Shown: piece by piece, positions 9,801-17,500 of the stretch
Position numbering within the stretch: the stretch's first letter is position 1
Layout: each line of letters starts with the position of its first letter
Source of the DNA: Bacteroidaceae bacterium
Lineage (GTDB): Bacteria; Bacteroidota; Bacteroidia; Bacteroidales; Bacteroidaceae
Direction: 5' to 3'
Length of the DNA stretch: 64,000 bases
Assembly: GCA_017617235.1 (NCBI GenBank)
Contig: JAFZWQ010000025.1
Coordinates: 1 to 64,000, forward strand
Notes under the pieces: generated by a model
The model's database searches: none
Seen by the model: the letters and a program-made list of their open reading frames with translations, nothing else
What the model was told of the DNA's origin: nothing
Translations under genes and position numbers: made by a program

Positions 9801-11351
9801 CAGGTTCACCAGAGCCTCACCGTTTCGGGATCTTGCATCCATGCGGATATTGTCGAGGTCGAGATGCCCATAGCGCAGATGCCTTACCTCGACATTGGCT
9901 TTTGCACGTGCACGACGCGACAGAAGGTCCAGTCCTACGCCACTCACCTGAGCCTTTGCCGTCAGTGTATATATCGAGTCTTTGGGCAAGAAGGCATGCA
10001 GGTTCAGGTTACGCACATCGAACTTACCTTGATAGGCCTCGGTACGGACATTGTAGCCGCCTCTGAGCCATGCTGTACCCGTCCCCTGACGCAAGCGCAA
10101 GTCGGCATCGTATTGCTGGTTATGGAGGTGAGCATCGCCCGTCAACTGCATATTGGGCAACTGATAGGTACGGTCCAGGCCCAGCATGCGGCGAACAGGA
10201 TTCAGGTCGTGGGTCTGGACATCCAACTCCACATCGGCTCCCATATCATTCGGGCTCAGCACATAGGTTACGTTTCCACTAACCTGAGCCTCGGCCAACG
10301 GTAAGAGTGCCATCCGGCAATCCTCGACCCATAGGCTGTCGACATTACCACGCAACCGTGCTTTCAGGGTTACTGGAGGAGCCTCGGGAATGAGTTGAGC
10401 AAGTTCGTTTGGCATATAGCTGGCAGCCACTGCCATTAGATCTTGACGCCCAATAGAAGCATCGATATCGGCATTCATGTATCCGCGTTCACGAGGCGTC
10501 AGTGCCGACCAATCCATACGGACTTTTCCGTCGATATGGCTATAGGGAGTACTGAGATGGAAATCGGGAGCCTGGATATGGGTATTATCCACTAACACAT
10601 TACTGCCTTCGATATGCAATCCCCGCAACGACATTTCGTTACAGAACAGGGAATCGGCATCCAACAGAAGATGGTCCACCCGATAGACACCTTCGCCCAG
10701 ATTTACATCACCGCCTTTCACACGAAGCTCCCTGACACCACCCCTCACTAGCAAAGAGTCGCCCACCGTATGGAACACCACACGAGTGTCCTTCAGGCTG
10801 ATGTTGCCCAGTCCTATGCTCCACAACACGGGTTTCGATTCGGTAGTGTCCACAACAGTGGTGTCGCGCAACTGTATATCCACATCACACCCCTCCAGTT
10901 GAGCGCCCGTGAGCACGGCTCGCTGTTCCCGGAGTGCAATATCGTCAGCATTCAAATGCAGGTTTCCCAAGCGTCCATGTACAACAGCCGTAGCAATCAG
11001 GTCGCGGGTATCCAACACCCCATCCTGCAAATCTACCCCTTCGACGCCCAAATGCCTATCCAGCAAACGTGAGAAATCGAGATCCACCACGGCATGGTTC
11101 ACAGCCACAACCGTATCGGGGGGAGTTGTAATGGAGAATTGCTGCAGGTCGAGATCGAGGGGAAAACGGATGCGGATGCGTTCGAGGCGGACTTCCATCC
11201 CCAACTGTTCCGAGGCATAGACGCACACCTTCCCTACCATCCACTGCTGAACCGCAGGAACGTAGAACAGCGCCACGAGCAGTGCAAACAGCACCACGGG
11301 GCTTAGCACAATCCCCCCTGTCCAGAGGGCTATTTTCTTCCTGCGTCGCAT
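6894..11351 (-). CDS. tamB: TamB: translocation and assembly module inner membrane protein
   Basis: 1485 residues. A single N-terminal membrane anchor (about residues 5-30) is followed by a very long beta-rich repetitive region (AsmA/TamB-like, periplasm-spanning groove). The C-terminal TamB (DUF490) domain includes LTVSQTLENMGLEFTIEAPS and SLIIGGKVSYGSDVQ. It is known to work with TamA/TamL in envelope biogenesis and, in other bacteria, in phospholipid transport. It is the first gene of the tamB-tamL pair. A TATCTTTG box at 11363-11370 lies only 12 bp above its ATG, so the mRNA leader must be extremely short. Confidence 0.92.
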   Translation of the reverse strand: MRRRKKIALWTGGIVLSPVVLFALLVALFYVPAVQQWMVGKVCVYASEQLGMEVRLERIRIRFPLDLDLQQFSITTPPDTVVAVNHAVVDLDFSRLLDRHLGVEGVDLQDGVLDTRDLIATAVVHGRLGNLHLNADDIALREQRAVLTGAQLEGCDVDIQLRDTTVVDTTESKPVLWSIGLGNISLKDTRVVFHTVGDSLLVRGGVRELRVKGGDVNLGEGVYRVDHLLLDADSLFCNEMSLRGLHIEGSNVLVDNTHIQAPDFHLSTPYSHIDGKVRMDWSALTPRERGYMNADIDASIGRQDLMAVAASYMPNELAQLIPEAPPVTLKARLRGNVDSLWVEDCRMALLPLAEAQVSGNVTYVLSPNDMGADVELDVQTHDLNPVRRMLGLDRTYQLPNMQLTGDAHLHNQQYDADLRLRQGTGTAWLRGGYNVRTEAYQGKFDVRNLNLHAFLPKDSIYTLTAKAQVSGVGLDLLSRRARAKANVEVRHLRYGHLDLDNIRMDARSRNGEALVNLYSENNVLTADACATLQLDKKITAADFTFGVSRIDLYALGLTQKPLAMSMHLQADGNTNLKNAHEIRGNLQAVELMLADTTFYPPDLTLSLLMRPDTLYAEAMAGDLQLELVSRDGLDQLLNTSNQLVTEFKRQFTERHLAQDTLKSLLPRVNLRIHSGEENTLAHIIQSFGYQYRVMALNLDSDPQVGLNGNGYVHALNTGSILLDTIQFRIHQDTADVVRFDGRVRNGPRNKQVVFEAGLQAELDSTGANAALTFYDAKGRKGVDLGANLRLGDEGYRLHLHPLNPIIAYRRFKLNEDNYIYLHGDMHLEADVDLVADDGTGFKFYSTPNEEALQDLTLSVHDFNLDELSAVLPYMPKLGGVLAGDFHLVQQEQSTSVLIDAGVQKLTYEGAALDNVGINAVYLPNPDGTHYVDGIILHNGNEVGLLSGTYDPADQGTIDAQGSLERLPLSLANGFVPNGIMELAGYVTGEMSVKGKVSNPVLNGAIITDSMYLNSDMYSLHLRFPDDTIGVRESFLDLKRIEAYSTGKNPLVLDGTINFRNVEKILLNLDLSARNFELINAPKSPKALAYGKVFVDIGARLTGTLDDMLLRGRLNVRGNTDVTYVLADSPLTVDDHLSEIVTFVDFSDTLNVEPVKQSLQNIDMQMDIAIEQATQVHCLLSTDGVNRIDLEGGGDLNMTYTNQDGLRLFGRYTIVSGLMNYSLMVMSLKNFTIQSGSYAEFFGDILNPRLNISASERIKTTVYENNVPRSVNFDVGLTVSQTLENMGLEFTIEAPSDLTIYNQLATMSAEERGKVAVTMLATGLYLTESGNGTSGFSATNALNSFLQSQIAAISNRALSSIDINFGIDNTESAAGGTHTDYSFSFAKRFRGNRISLIIGGKVSYGSDVQNSSQAIINNVSLEYRLDKSATRYVRIYYDYDAESLLEGEIMEMGAGLVLRRKSTRLGELFIFRRNDENEKMKEQHSK

Positions 11352-11362
11352 AATTTACGATA

Positions 11363-11401
11363 CAAAGATACTATTTAATTCGCATTTATTTTGTATGTTT
11401 G
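11363..11401. promoter_or_regulatory. Divergent promoter region tamB / cyclophilin
   Basis: TATCTTTG on the minus strand (11370-11363) serves tamB, and TATGTTTG on the plus strand (11394-11401) serves the cyclophilin gene. Neither has an obvious -33 TTTG at 19-21 bp. The plus-strand box lies on top of an in-frame ATG at 11395, which argues for the later starts at 11419 or 11425. Confidence 0.6.
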
Positions 11402-11424
11402 TACCAAAATATCATTACATGCGC

Positions 11425-12231
11425 ATGAAGAAACACATCTATTGGCTGTTGCTGGCAACATTACTGATAAGTTGCAACAAGAAAAAAGATACCACACAAG
11501 TGCTCATCGAGACATCGGAGGGCGACATTCGTGTAGAACTCTTCGACGATACGCCCCAACACCGCGACAACTTTATTCGTCTGGCCCGAGAAGGGTATTT
11601 TGACGAGATGATGTGGCACCGCATTGTGCCGGAACTGATGATTCAAACAGGCGACCCAACGCTGAAACCCGGCAACCGTCCCGTCACTGTGGATACGGCT
11701 TGCCTGCACTACACCATTCCCCAGGAAATACGGTTTCCCAAATACATCCACCGAAGAGGGATGCTGGCTGCTGCCCGTCAGCCCGATGACAAGAATCCCA
11801 CCAAGGCCAGTTCCGCAACACAGTGGTACATCGTTACTGGCGAGAAGTACACTTCGGAATCACTGGCCAGTTTTTATCAAACGCTGTATCAGGAAGCCGT
11901 GAATGCCCATTGGCGCAAACTGCAGAATCAGCAGGCAGCACGACTCGACCGTCTGGAGCAGAAGGACAAAAATGCATTCTACGAACTGCAAGACAGCATT
12001 CTGTCCGTTGCTGAAGCCGCTGTGGCGGCCCGTCCACCACGTCCCTTCAACGAACAACAAAAACATGTCTACACCACCGAAGGCGGTTGTCCCCATCTTG
12101 ACGGAGAATACACCATATTTGGACAGGTTGTCGAAGGAATGGCAGTCGTCGACCGAATAGCCAACACGCCCACCGACAATCGGGAACGTCCGCTGAAAGA
12201 AGTTTACATCAAAAAAGTTACTGTATTGTAA
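11425..12231 (+). CDS. Lipoprotein peptidyl-prolyl cis-trans isomerase (cyclophilin type)
   Basis: 268 residues from the chosen ATG. MKK..YWLLLATLLISC is a lipoprotein signal with Cys at the lipobox. ATGs at 11395 and 11419 are also in frame, but 11395 lies within the promoter box. The cyclophilin fold is seen in IETSEGDIRVELFDDTPQHRDNF, FDEMMWHRIVPELMIQTGDP, SSATQWYIV and YTIFGQVVEGMAVVDRIAN. A helical, charged insertion of about 75 residues (SLASFYQTLYQEAV...FNEQQKHVY) splits the domain before the last strands. It is likely a periplasmic folding helper. It converges on and overlaps the next gene by 14 bp. Confidence 0.9.
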   Translation: MKKHIYWLLLATLLISCNKKKDTTQVLIETSEGDIRVELFDDTPQHRDNFIRLAREGYFDEMMWHRIVPELMIQTGDPTLKPGNRPVTVDTACLHYTIPQEIRFPKYIHRRGMLAAARQPDDKNPTKASSATQWYIVTGEKYTSESLASFYQTLYQEAVNAHWRKLQNQQAARLDRLEQKDKNAFYELQDSILSVAEAAVAARPPRPFNEQQKHVYTTEGGCPHLDGEYTIFGQVVEGMAVVDRIANTPTDNRERPLKEVYIKKVTVL

Positions 12232-12901
12232 CGTCACTGGCGATAGTTTGCCAAAGACGGTCGTTAGGCACGGGAGCCGTCACGTCTATTTGCTGATGAG
12301 AGACGGGATGCTCGAATTGAATGCGACGTGCATGGAGAGAAATACCCCCATCCGGGTTACTTCGCGGAGCACCATACTTCAGATCGCCCTTGATGGGACA
12401 CCCCATCTTGGCCAACTGACAACGGATTTGGTGGTGGCGACCCGTATGCAAGTCGACTTCCAGCAGATAGTATCGGTCGCTGTGGGCAATAAGCCGATAG
12501 TCGAGGATGGCCTGTTTGGAACCAGGCACCTCACGGTCGTAGGCACGGGCCGTATTACTCTTCTCGTTCCGCGTAAGCCAATGGATAAGGGTTCCTTCCT
12601 TCTGTGGAGGCTGATTGGCCACAATGGCCCAATAGGTCTTACGGACAGCCCGTGTACGAAACATTTCGGAAAGGCGGCTCAGTGCCTTCGATGTGCGGGC
12701 ATATAGCACAATCCCGCTGACAGGTCGGTCGAGCCGGTGGACCACACCCAGGAAGACATCGCCGGGTTTGTGATATCGTTCCTTTATATACGACTTCACC
12801 GTCTCCGAGAGGGGGGTATCGCCGGTTTTGTCACCCTGAACGATTTCGCCCACCCGCTTGGAGACGATGATGATGTGATTATCCTCGTAGATTACGTCCA
12901 T
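12218..12901 (-). CDS. RluA-family RNA pseudouridine synthase
   Basis: 227 residues. The RluA catalytic motif HRLDRPVSG carries the nucleophile Asp58. LHTGRHHQIRCQLAKMGCPIKGDLKYG is the standard second block. No S4 domain is present, so this is the short RluA/RluC-like form. It converts specific uridines in rRNA or tRNA to pseudouridine; the target cannot be told from sequence. The start overlaps the fabG stop by one base (TAATG), which implies a shared mRNA. Confidence 0.92.
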   Translation of the reverse strand: MDVIYEDNHIIIVSKRVGEIVQGDKTGDTPLSETVKSYIKERYHKPGDVFLGVVHRLDRPVSGIVLYARTSKALSRLSEMFRTRAVRKTYWAIVANQPPQKEGTLIHWLTRNEKSNTARAYDREVPGSKQAILDYRLIAHSDRYYLLEVDLHTGRHHQIRCQLAKMGCPIKGDLKYGAPRSNPDGGISLHARRIQFEHPVSHQQIDVTAPVPNDRLWQTIASDVTIQ

Positions 12902-13638
12902 TACGTGTTCATGCCGCCATCGACCTGGATAACCTGTCCGCTGACATACGAACTGAGGTCACTGGCCAGATAGAGAGCGGTATTCGCAATATCCTCAACC
13001 TGTCCGCCACGACGAAGGGGAATCTTCTGTTTCCAAGCCTCGCGGACCTCGTCGCTGAGGGCAGCCGTCATTGCCGTCTCAATGAAGCCCGGAGCAATGG
13101 CATTGGCACGAATACCCTTGGGACCCATCTCTTGGGCTATACTCTTGGCCAGGGCAATCAGACCGGCCTTTGAAGCAGCATAGTTGGCCTGTCCTGCATT
13201 TCCGTGAACACCTACCACAGAGGCCATGTTGATGATGCTTCCGCCACGCTGGCGCATCATGATAGGTACACAGGCATGGATGAAGTTGAAAGCCGACTTC
13301 AAGTTTACGGCAATCACGGCATCCCACTGCTGTTCGCTCATGCGCAACATCAGTCCGTCCTTTGTAATACCTGCATTATTAACCAAAATATCGATACTTC
13401 CGAACTCTTCCTTTACCTGAGCCACTACCTGTTCGGTCTGAGCAAAGTCAGCAGCATTCGAAGCATAGCTCTTAGCCTTCACGCCCAAAGCGGCAAGTTC
13501 CTGTTCAGTTTCAAGGTTCACCTCTAAATCGGTAAATGCAATATTTGCGCCCTCCTGGGCAAACTTCAAGGCAATAGCCTTGCCTATTCCACGTGCCGCA
13601 CCTGTAATGAGTGCGGTCTTTCCTTCCAATAATTTCAT
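12901..13638 (-). CDS. fabG: 3-oxoacyl-ACP reductase
   Basis: 245 residues, classic short-chain dehydrogenase. The TGAARGIG nucleotide-binding loop lies at 12-19, NNAG at 87-90, and the catalytic Ser140, Tyr153 and Lys157 (YAASK) are all in place. The C-terminal YVSGQVIQVDGGMNT is typical of FabG. It reduces 3-oxoacyl-ACP with NADPH in fatty-acid elongation. It lies between a TetR regulator and the pseudouridine synthase on the same strand. Confidence 0.95.
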   Translation of the reverse strand: MKLLEGKTALITGAARGIGKAIALKFAQEGANIAFTDLEVNLETEQELAALGVKAKSYASNAADFAQTEQVVAQVKEEFGSIDILVNNAGITKDGLMLRMSEQQWDAVIAVNLKSAFNFIHACVPIMMRQRGGSIINMASVVGVHGNAGQANYAASKAGLIALAKSIAQEMGPKGIRANAIAPGFIETAMTAALSDEVREAWKQKIPLRRGGQVEDIANTALYLASDLSSYVSGQVIQVDGGMNT

Positions 13639-13663
13639 ATCTTAAAATGTCAAATATGTAATG

Positions 13664-14263
13664 TCAATTATGCTCATCCGGACGCTCTATTTTTGCCATA
13701 GCCCGATGGATTACCTGCTTAACCATGGGGCGACTGATCTGGATGCTGTTACCAAGGCGTCCATAGATGTAGGGAACCTCCAGGCCCTTGATGCAATAAT
13801 GCAGAATATCTACAGACAAGCGGATATTGGCCACATCGAACTTACCCTGTCGAATACCCTGCATAATGATTTGCTGCAACAATTCGACCTCGGTACGGTC
13901 AAAATCCTTACGAACCTTCTCCACCAGCCATATATTGCGGAAAAATTCGGCACGCAAGTTACCATTCCGCATCACAGCCTCCTTAATCAGACTCAGATGG
14001 GTGTAAACCAGTTGAACCAACTTATCCTCGGGTTCAAGGTCCTTGGTCGCAACCAACTTCAGCCGCTCGCTCATTCGCGACATTTCCTGTTCTATAACAG
14101 CATAGAATACCTCTTCCTTACTTTTAAAATAAGTATAAAGCGTACGCCGACCCTTGCTGGACGCAACAGCAATGTCGTTCATCGTCGTATCTTCCATCCC
14201 ATTCTTAGCAAACAGGTGGCGAGCCACATCTATCAGTTTGTCTCGTGTCTTAGACGTTCCCAT
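13664..14263 (-). CDS. TetR-family transcriptional regulator
   Basis: 199 residues from MGTSKTRDKLIDVARHLFAKNGMEDTTM. The helix-turn-helix is in the segment TMNDIAVASSKGRRTLYTYFKSKEEVF. The C-terminal ligand domain is not assigned to a ligand. A start at 14335 is in frame but would lie upstream of the promoter. TAACTTTG at 14279-14272 with TTG 20 bp further up (14302-14300) puts the transcript start only a few bases above the ATG, so the mRNA is almost leaderless. It directly precedes fabG (25 bp gap), which suggests control of envelope lipid genes. Confidence 0.9.
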   Translation of the reverse strand: MGTSKTRDKLIDVARHLFAKNGMEDTTMNDIAVASSKGRRTLYTYFKSKEEVFYAVIEQEMSRMSERLKLVATKDLEPEDKLVQLVYTHLSLIKEAVMRNGNLRAEFFRNIWLVEKVRKDFDRTEVELLQQIIMQGIRQGKFDVANIRLSVDILHYCIKGLEVPYIYGRLGNSIQISRPMVKQVIHRAMAKIERPDEHN

Positions 14264-14271
14264 AATTGGCA

Positions 14272-14302
14272 CAAAGTTAGACAAAAGTGTGCAATCCGAC
14301 AA
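14272..14302 (-). promoter_or_regulatory. Promoter of the TetR-fabG-RluA unit
   Basis: TTG (14302-14300), 20-bp spacer, TAACTTTG (14279-14272). The start codon at 14263 follows only 8 bp after the box. Confidence 0.65.
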
Positions 14303-14394
14303 GAAATTCTGGTTAATATGTGCAAAAATGGTCAATTTCTTACCGAAAAGTTTGGTCAGAAGGAAAATTCTCCTTACCTTTGCAGTCGCAAAAT

Positions 14395-14466
14395 CGCGGA
14401 GTGGAGCAGTGGTAGCTCGCCAGGCTCATAACCTGGAGGTCGCCCGTTCGAGTCGGACCTCCGCAA
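14395..14466 (+). tRNA. tRNA-Met (CAU), initiator type
   Basis: A cloverleaf can be drawn: acceptor CGCGGAG/CTCCGCA with an unpaired C1-A72, D stem GAGC/GCTC, anticodon arm CCAGG-CTCATAA-CCTGG, T arm GCCCG-TTCGAGT-CGGAC, discriminator A. The C1-A72 mismatch marks a bacterial initiator tRNA. The anticodon stem has only two of the usual three G-C pairs next to the loop, and the T stem has one C-A mismatch. CCA is not encoded. Confidence 0.9.
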
Positions 14467-14471
14467 CTAAA

Positions 14472-14504
14472 GAAAGCCCTCAATTGAGGGCTTTTCTTTT
14501 TGTT
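14472..14504 (+). terminator. Terminator after tRNA-Met
   Basis: AAAGCCCTC, loop AATT, GAGGGCTTT, followed by a T-rich tail (TCTTTTT) on the plus strand, six bases after the tRNA. Confidence 0.85.
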
Positions 14505-14519
14505 GTATCTTGGGGAAGG

Positions 14520-17500
14520 TTACTTCAGGAGGAGCTTGCGACCATTCACCAAGTATAGGCCTGCCTGCGAGGGACGCTTTTGAAGGCGAACACCTATGAG
14601 GGTGAAGATTTCGGCATCGCACAATTCATCAGCATGCAGACTCATAACTGCATCGGGGGCGGGAGCGACAATTAGAATTCCTTCGTTCAGCCGACTGGTG
14701 TCCCATGTCAGTCCCATGGCCACGTTGGGTTCGCACAGTTCGAGTTCGAGCGCCGTTCCCAATGTAATGGCAGATGCATCGAAGAGCTGAATCTCGTCGC
14801 CCACGGAAAGAGCCAAATCTTCGGTTCCTCGAACCACCAATTTACCATTCAATGTTAATGCACTTATATTCGTAAACCTGCCGAAACTGGTCTTACTGCC
14901 AATGCAGGTCTGTAGGGTTCCATTTACCGTAACATCCTTTCCGCCAAAGTTCAGATTACCAACAGTGTTAGTCTCCGTGGTTCCACTGCGCAGGATTCCA
15001 CCCTTGTTGACAATAACGCTGCTGTTGCCCAAGGTGCCCTTGCCACTAAGGGTTGCACCATTAGAGACGGTGAGTTTGCCTGTACCCAGCATGGTGGCGG
15101 ATTTACTGCTGTTCAGACAGAGTTCACCGGCCTTTACCTGACAGGCGCCCTGGAAATCGCCAGAACCCGTAAAGGTCATCTTACAGGTTCCAACCTTGTT
15201 GAAGAGAACCTTGTTCGAAGAGCCATTGTCGGTGATGGTACCGGCGAAAGAGAAGTCTTTATCCAGCGAATTGCCCACGTTCCATGTATTATTTCCAGAA
15301 ACGGCACTGCTGTTCTGGAAGTTGGCCACAGGCTGGGCCAACGAGCCGCTACCCGTCAGACAACCGATGGTGAAGGACTTGCAGACATTCGTAACCGTGC
15401 ACCCGGCTGCCAGGTTCAACGTACCCTTGGGAATGCCGGACGTGGCATCGAGCGGCAACCAGATACCTGTGGTGGTGTGCTTGATGGTACCCTCGAACTG
15501 CGACCAGTCGCCCGTGATGCGTACACGGCTTACCGTGTTACGTGGAATGATGGTCAGCGTGCCCTCGCCCGTAATCTTGTTCTCGTAGGCAGTATAGTAA
15601 GAACTTGTCAATTGCCATGTTGCAGATTTACCCTTCGGCACATAGATGGCATGTGTGGTGCTTTGGGCATCATCGTAAAGGGTACCGCCTTGTAATTCGA
15701 TGGTACTGGCAGCATTACCAGCGCGCTCGGCAACGGAACCGGCTGTAATGACCATGCGACTGAGCGAGGGATTAGCTTTGTAGCAAATCAGCGTACCCGT
15801 CCCACTCTTTGTCAGCGTAGTACCTATGAAACTCTGATTCATCGCAAAGTCAGCACCGGTGTTCAGCACACCACCCGACTCGCCTTGCAAGCGAATGGGC
15901 GTGCCCATTTCCACGGCAGCTGTCGTCTGCAAAGTAGCGCCGTTCTCGATAACAAAGTTCGTATTTTTCGTGCTGACAGCACCCAAGTTTCCATAGGCCT
16001 TGTTCTCATTCGAAAGGTTGCTCACCTTCACTGTTCCGCCACTAATGATGGTTTTGCCCGTGTAAGTATTGTCGTTGGAAATGGTAAGCGAACCCGTACC
16101 ACGCTTCACCAACGATGTTCCACCCACAAGCGAACCTGTACCATTGAAGGTATAGGCCTTGGTATTATCCACAATCACGGTATCAGGATCGAGTTCACCG
16201 GTAAGGGTCACTGTGAATCGCTTGGCAGCATCGTCGAAGATGACTTTGTCACCTGTTACAAAGATATCAGGATCACCCTCCAGACTCTGGAAATTCTCGA
16301 CATCGGCATAGTTCCATGTTGCACCTTTAGCACCTGTCCAATAGACAATACCAGCATCACGAATACCTTCGATAACTAAGTAGAGTTTTCCTTCCTCCTG
16401 CTGCAAGTAAGCCTTCTGACTCGAAATGCCTTCAATCTTCACATTATCCAGGCTGCCCTTCAGCGTTTCCATAGAACCTATCAGGTATTTGCCGGGAGTC
16501 AGCTGGTTACTACCTTCCTCACCGTGGGCCACGACCTCGACTACAGGCATCAGGTATTGCGGGCCATAGGTCTCCCATACAGTTCCCGTCTTCCGTTCAA
16601 TGCTCAGGTATTTAGTGTTTACCTGGTCTATCTTCAGACCTTCGCTATAAGCATCAAGTTGCAGACGCGAACCAAAGCCCATTACCAAGGAGTCGGCAGT
16701 GATGCAGCCTTGTGCATTCTCGCCACCCGGACGGATGACAGCAGCATAATCTGCCTTAATGCAACGGAAGGTTCCTGAACTATTGAGTTCGGCAAAACGA
16801 TTGAGCCACAACATCGATTGGTTCAACGAGCCATCGAAGTTCAGCGTGCCTGCCCAAATATTCGTCGGGCCGGCATAGGTCATATCCACCTTAGGAAGGG
16901 AGAGTATGCCATCGCCTTGCTTCGCCAGTGTTGTGCTGCCCGTAAAGGCACCACCTTCGACAGTGCAGGTATAATAGGTTCGGTTTATCACGGCCGAACC
17001 ATCTGTCTTGTTGCTGTTGGTTCCCTGAACCCAACTGGGAACATTGAAAGTCACTACATCGGGATTGGCTCCATCAGCAACCGTAATCCGCGTATCGTTT
17101 GTCTCGCATACTATTACGTGTTGACCGGCATTGGCCGCAGAGATGGTGCCTCCGTTCTGAATCTCCGTGCGACCCTCCATCGTCAATGGGGGAGGTGCTA
17201 CGGTTATGCCCTCCATCTGTCCCAGAAAGAAACTTACATGGGGCGGCTGGTTATAACCCACAGGCTGCCATACCATTGCGTTACGGTACTGATGGTCGCT
17301 CCACAGGTTGGGAATACGGTAGGAAGTGGACTGCGGAGTTGTATAGATTCGAATCTTTGTATTCCCATCAGCACGCAACACGATTTCCTCGCGCCAGTCG
17401 CCCAGGATGTCACCCATGGCACAAGGATTGTTCTTCGAATCATTATTCATCTGACATCCGCTCGACTGGAACACACGCCCCCCCGTAGTTGTCCACACAA

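Noticed and set aside
8874-10304. 476-codon plus-strand frame opposite tamB
   Set aside because: Shadow of tamB; no start signals or recognisable domains.
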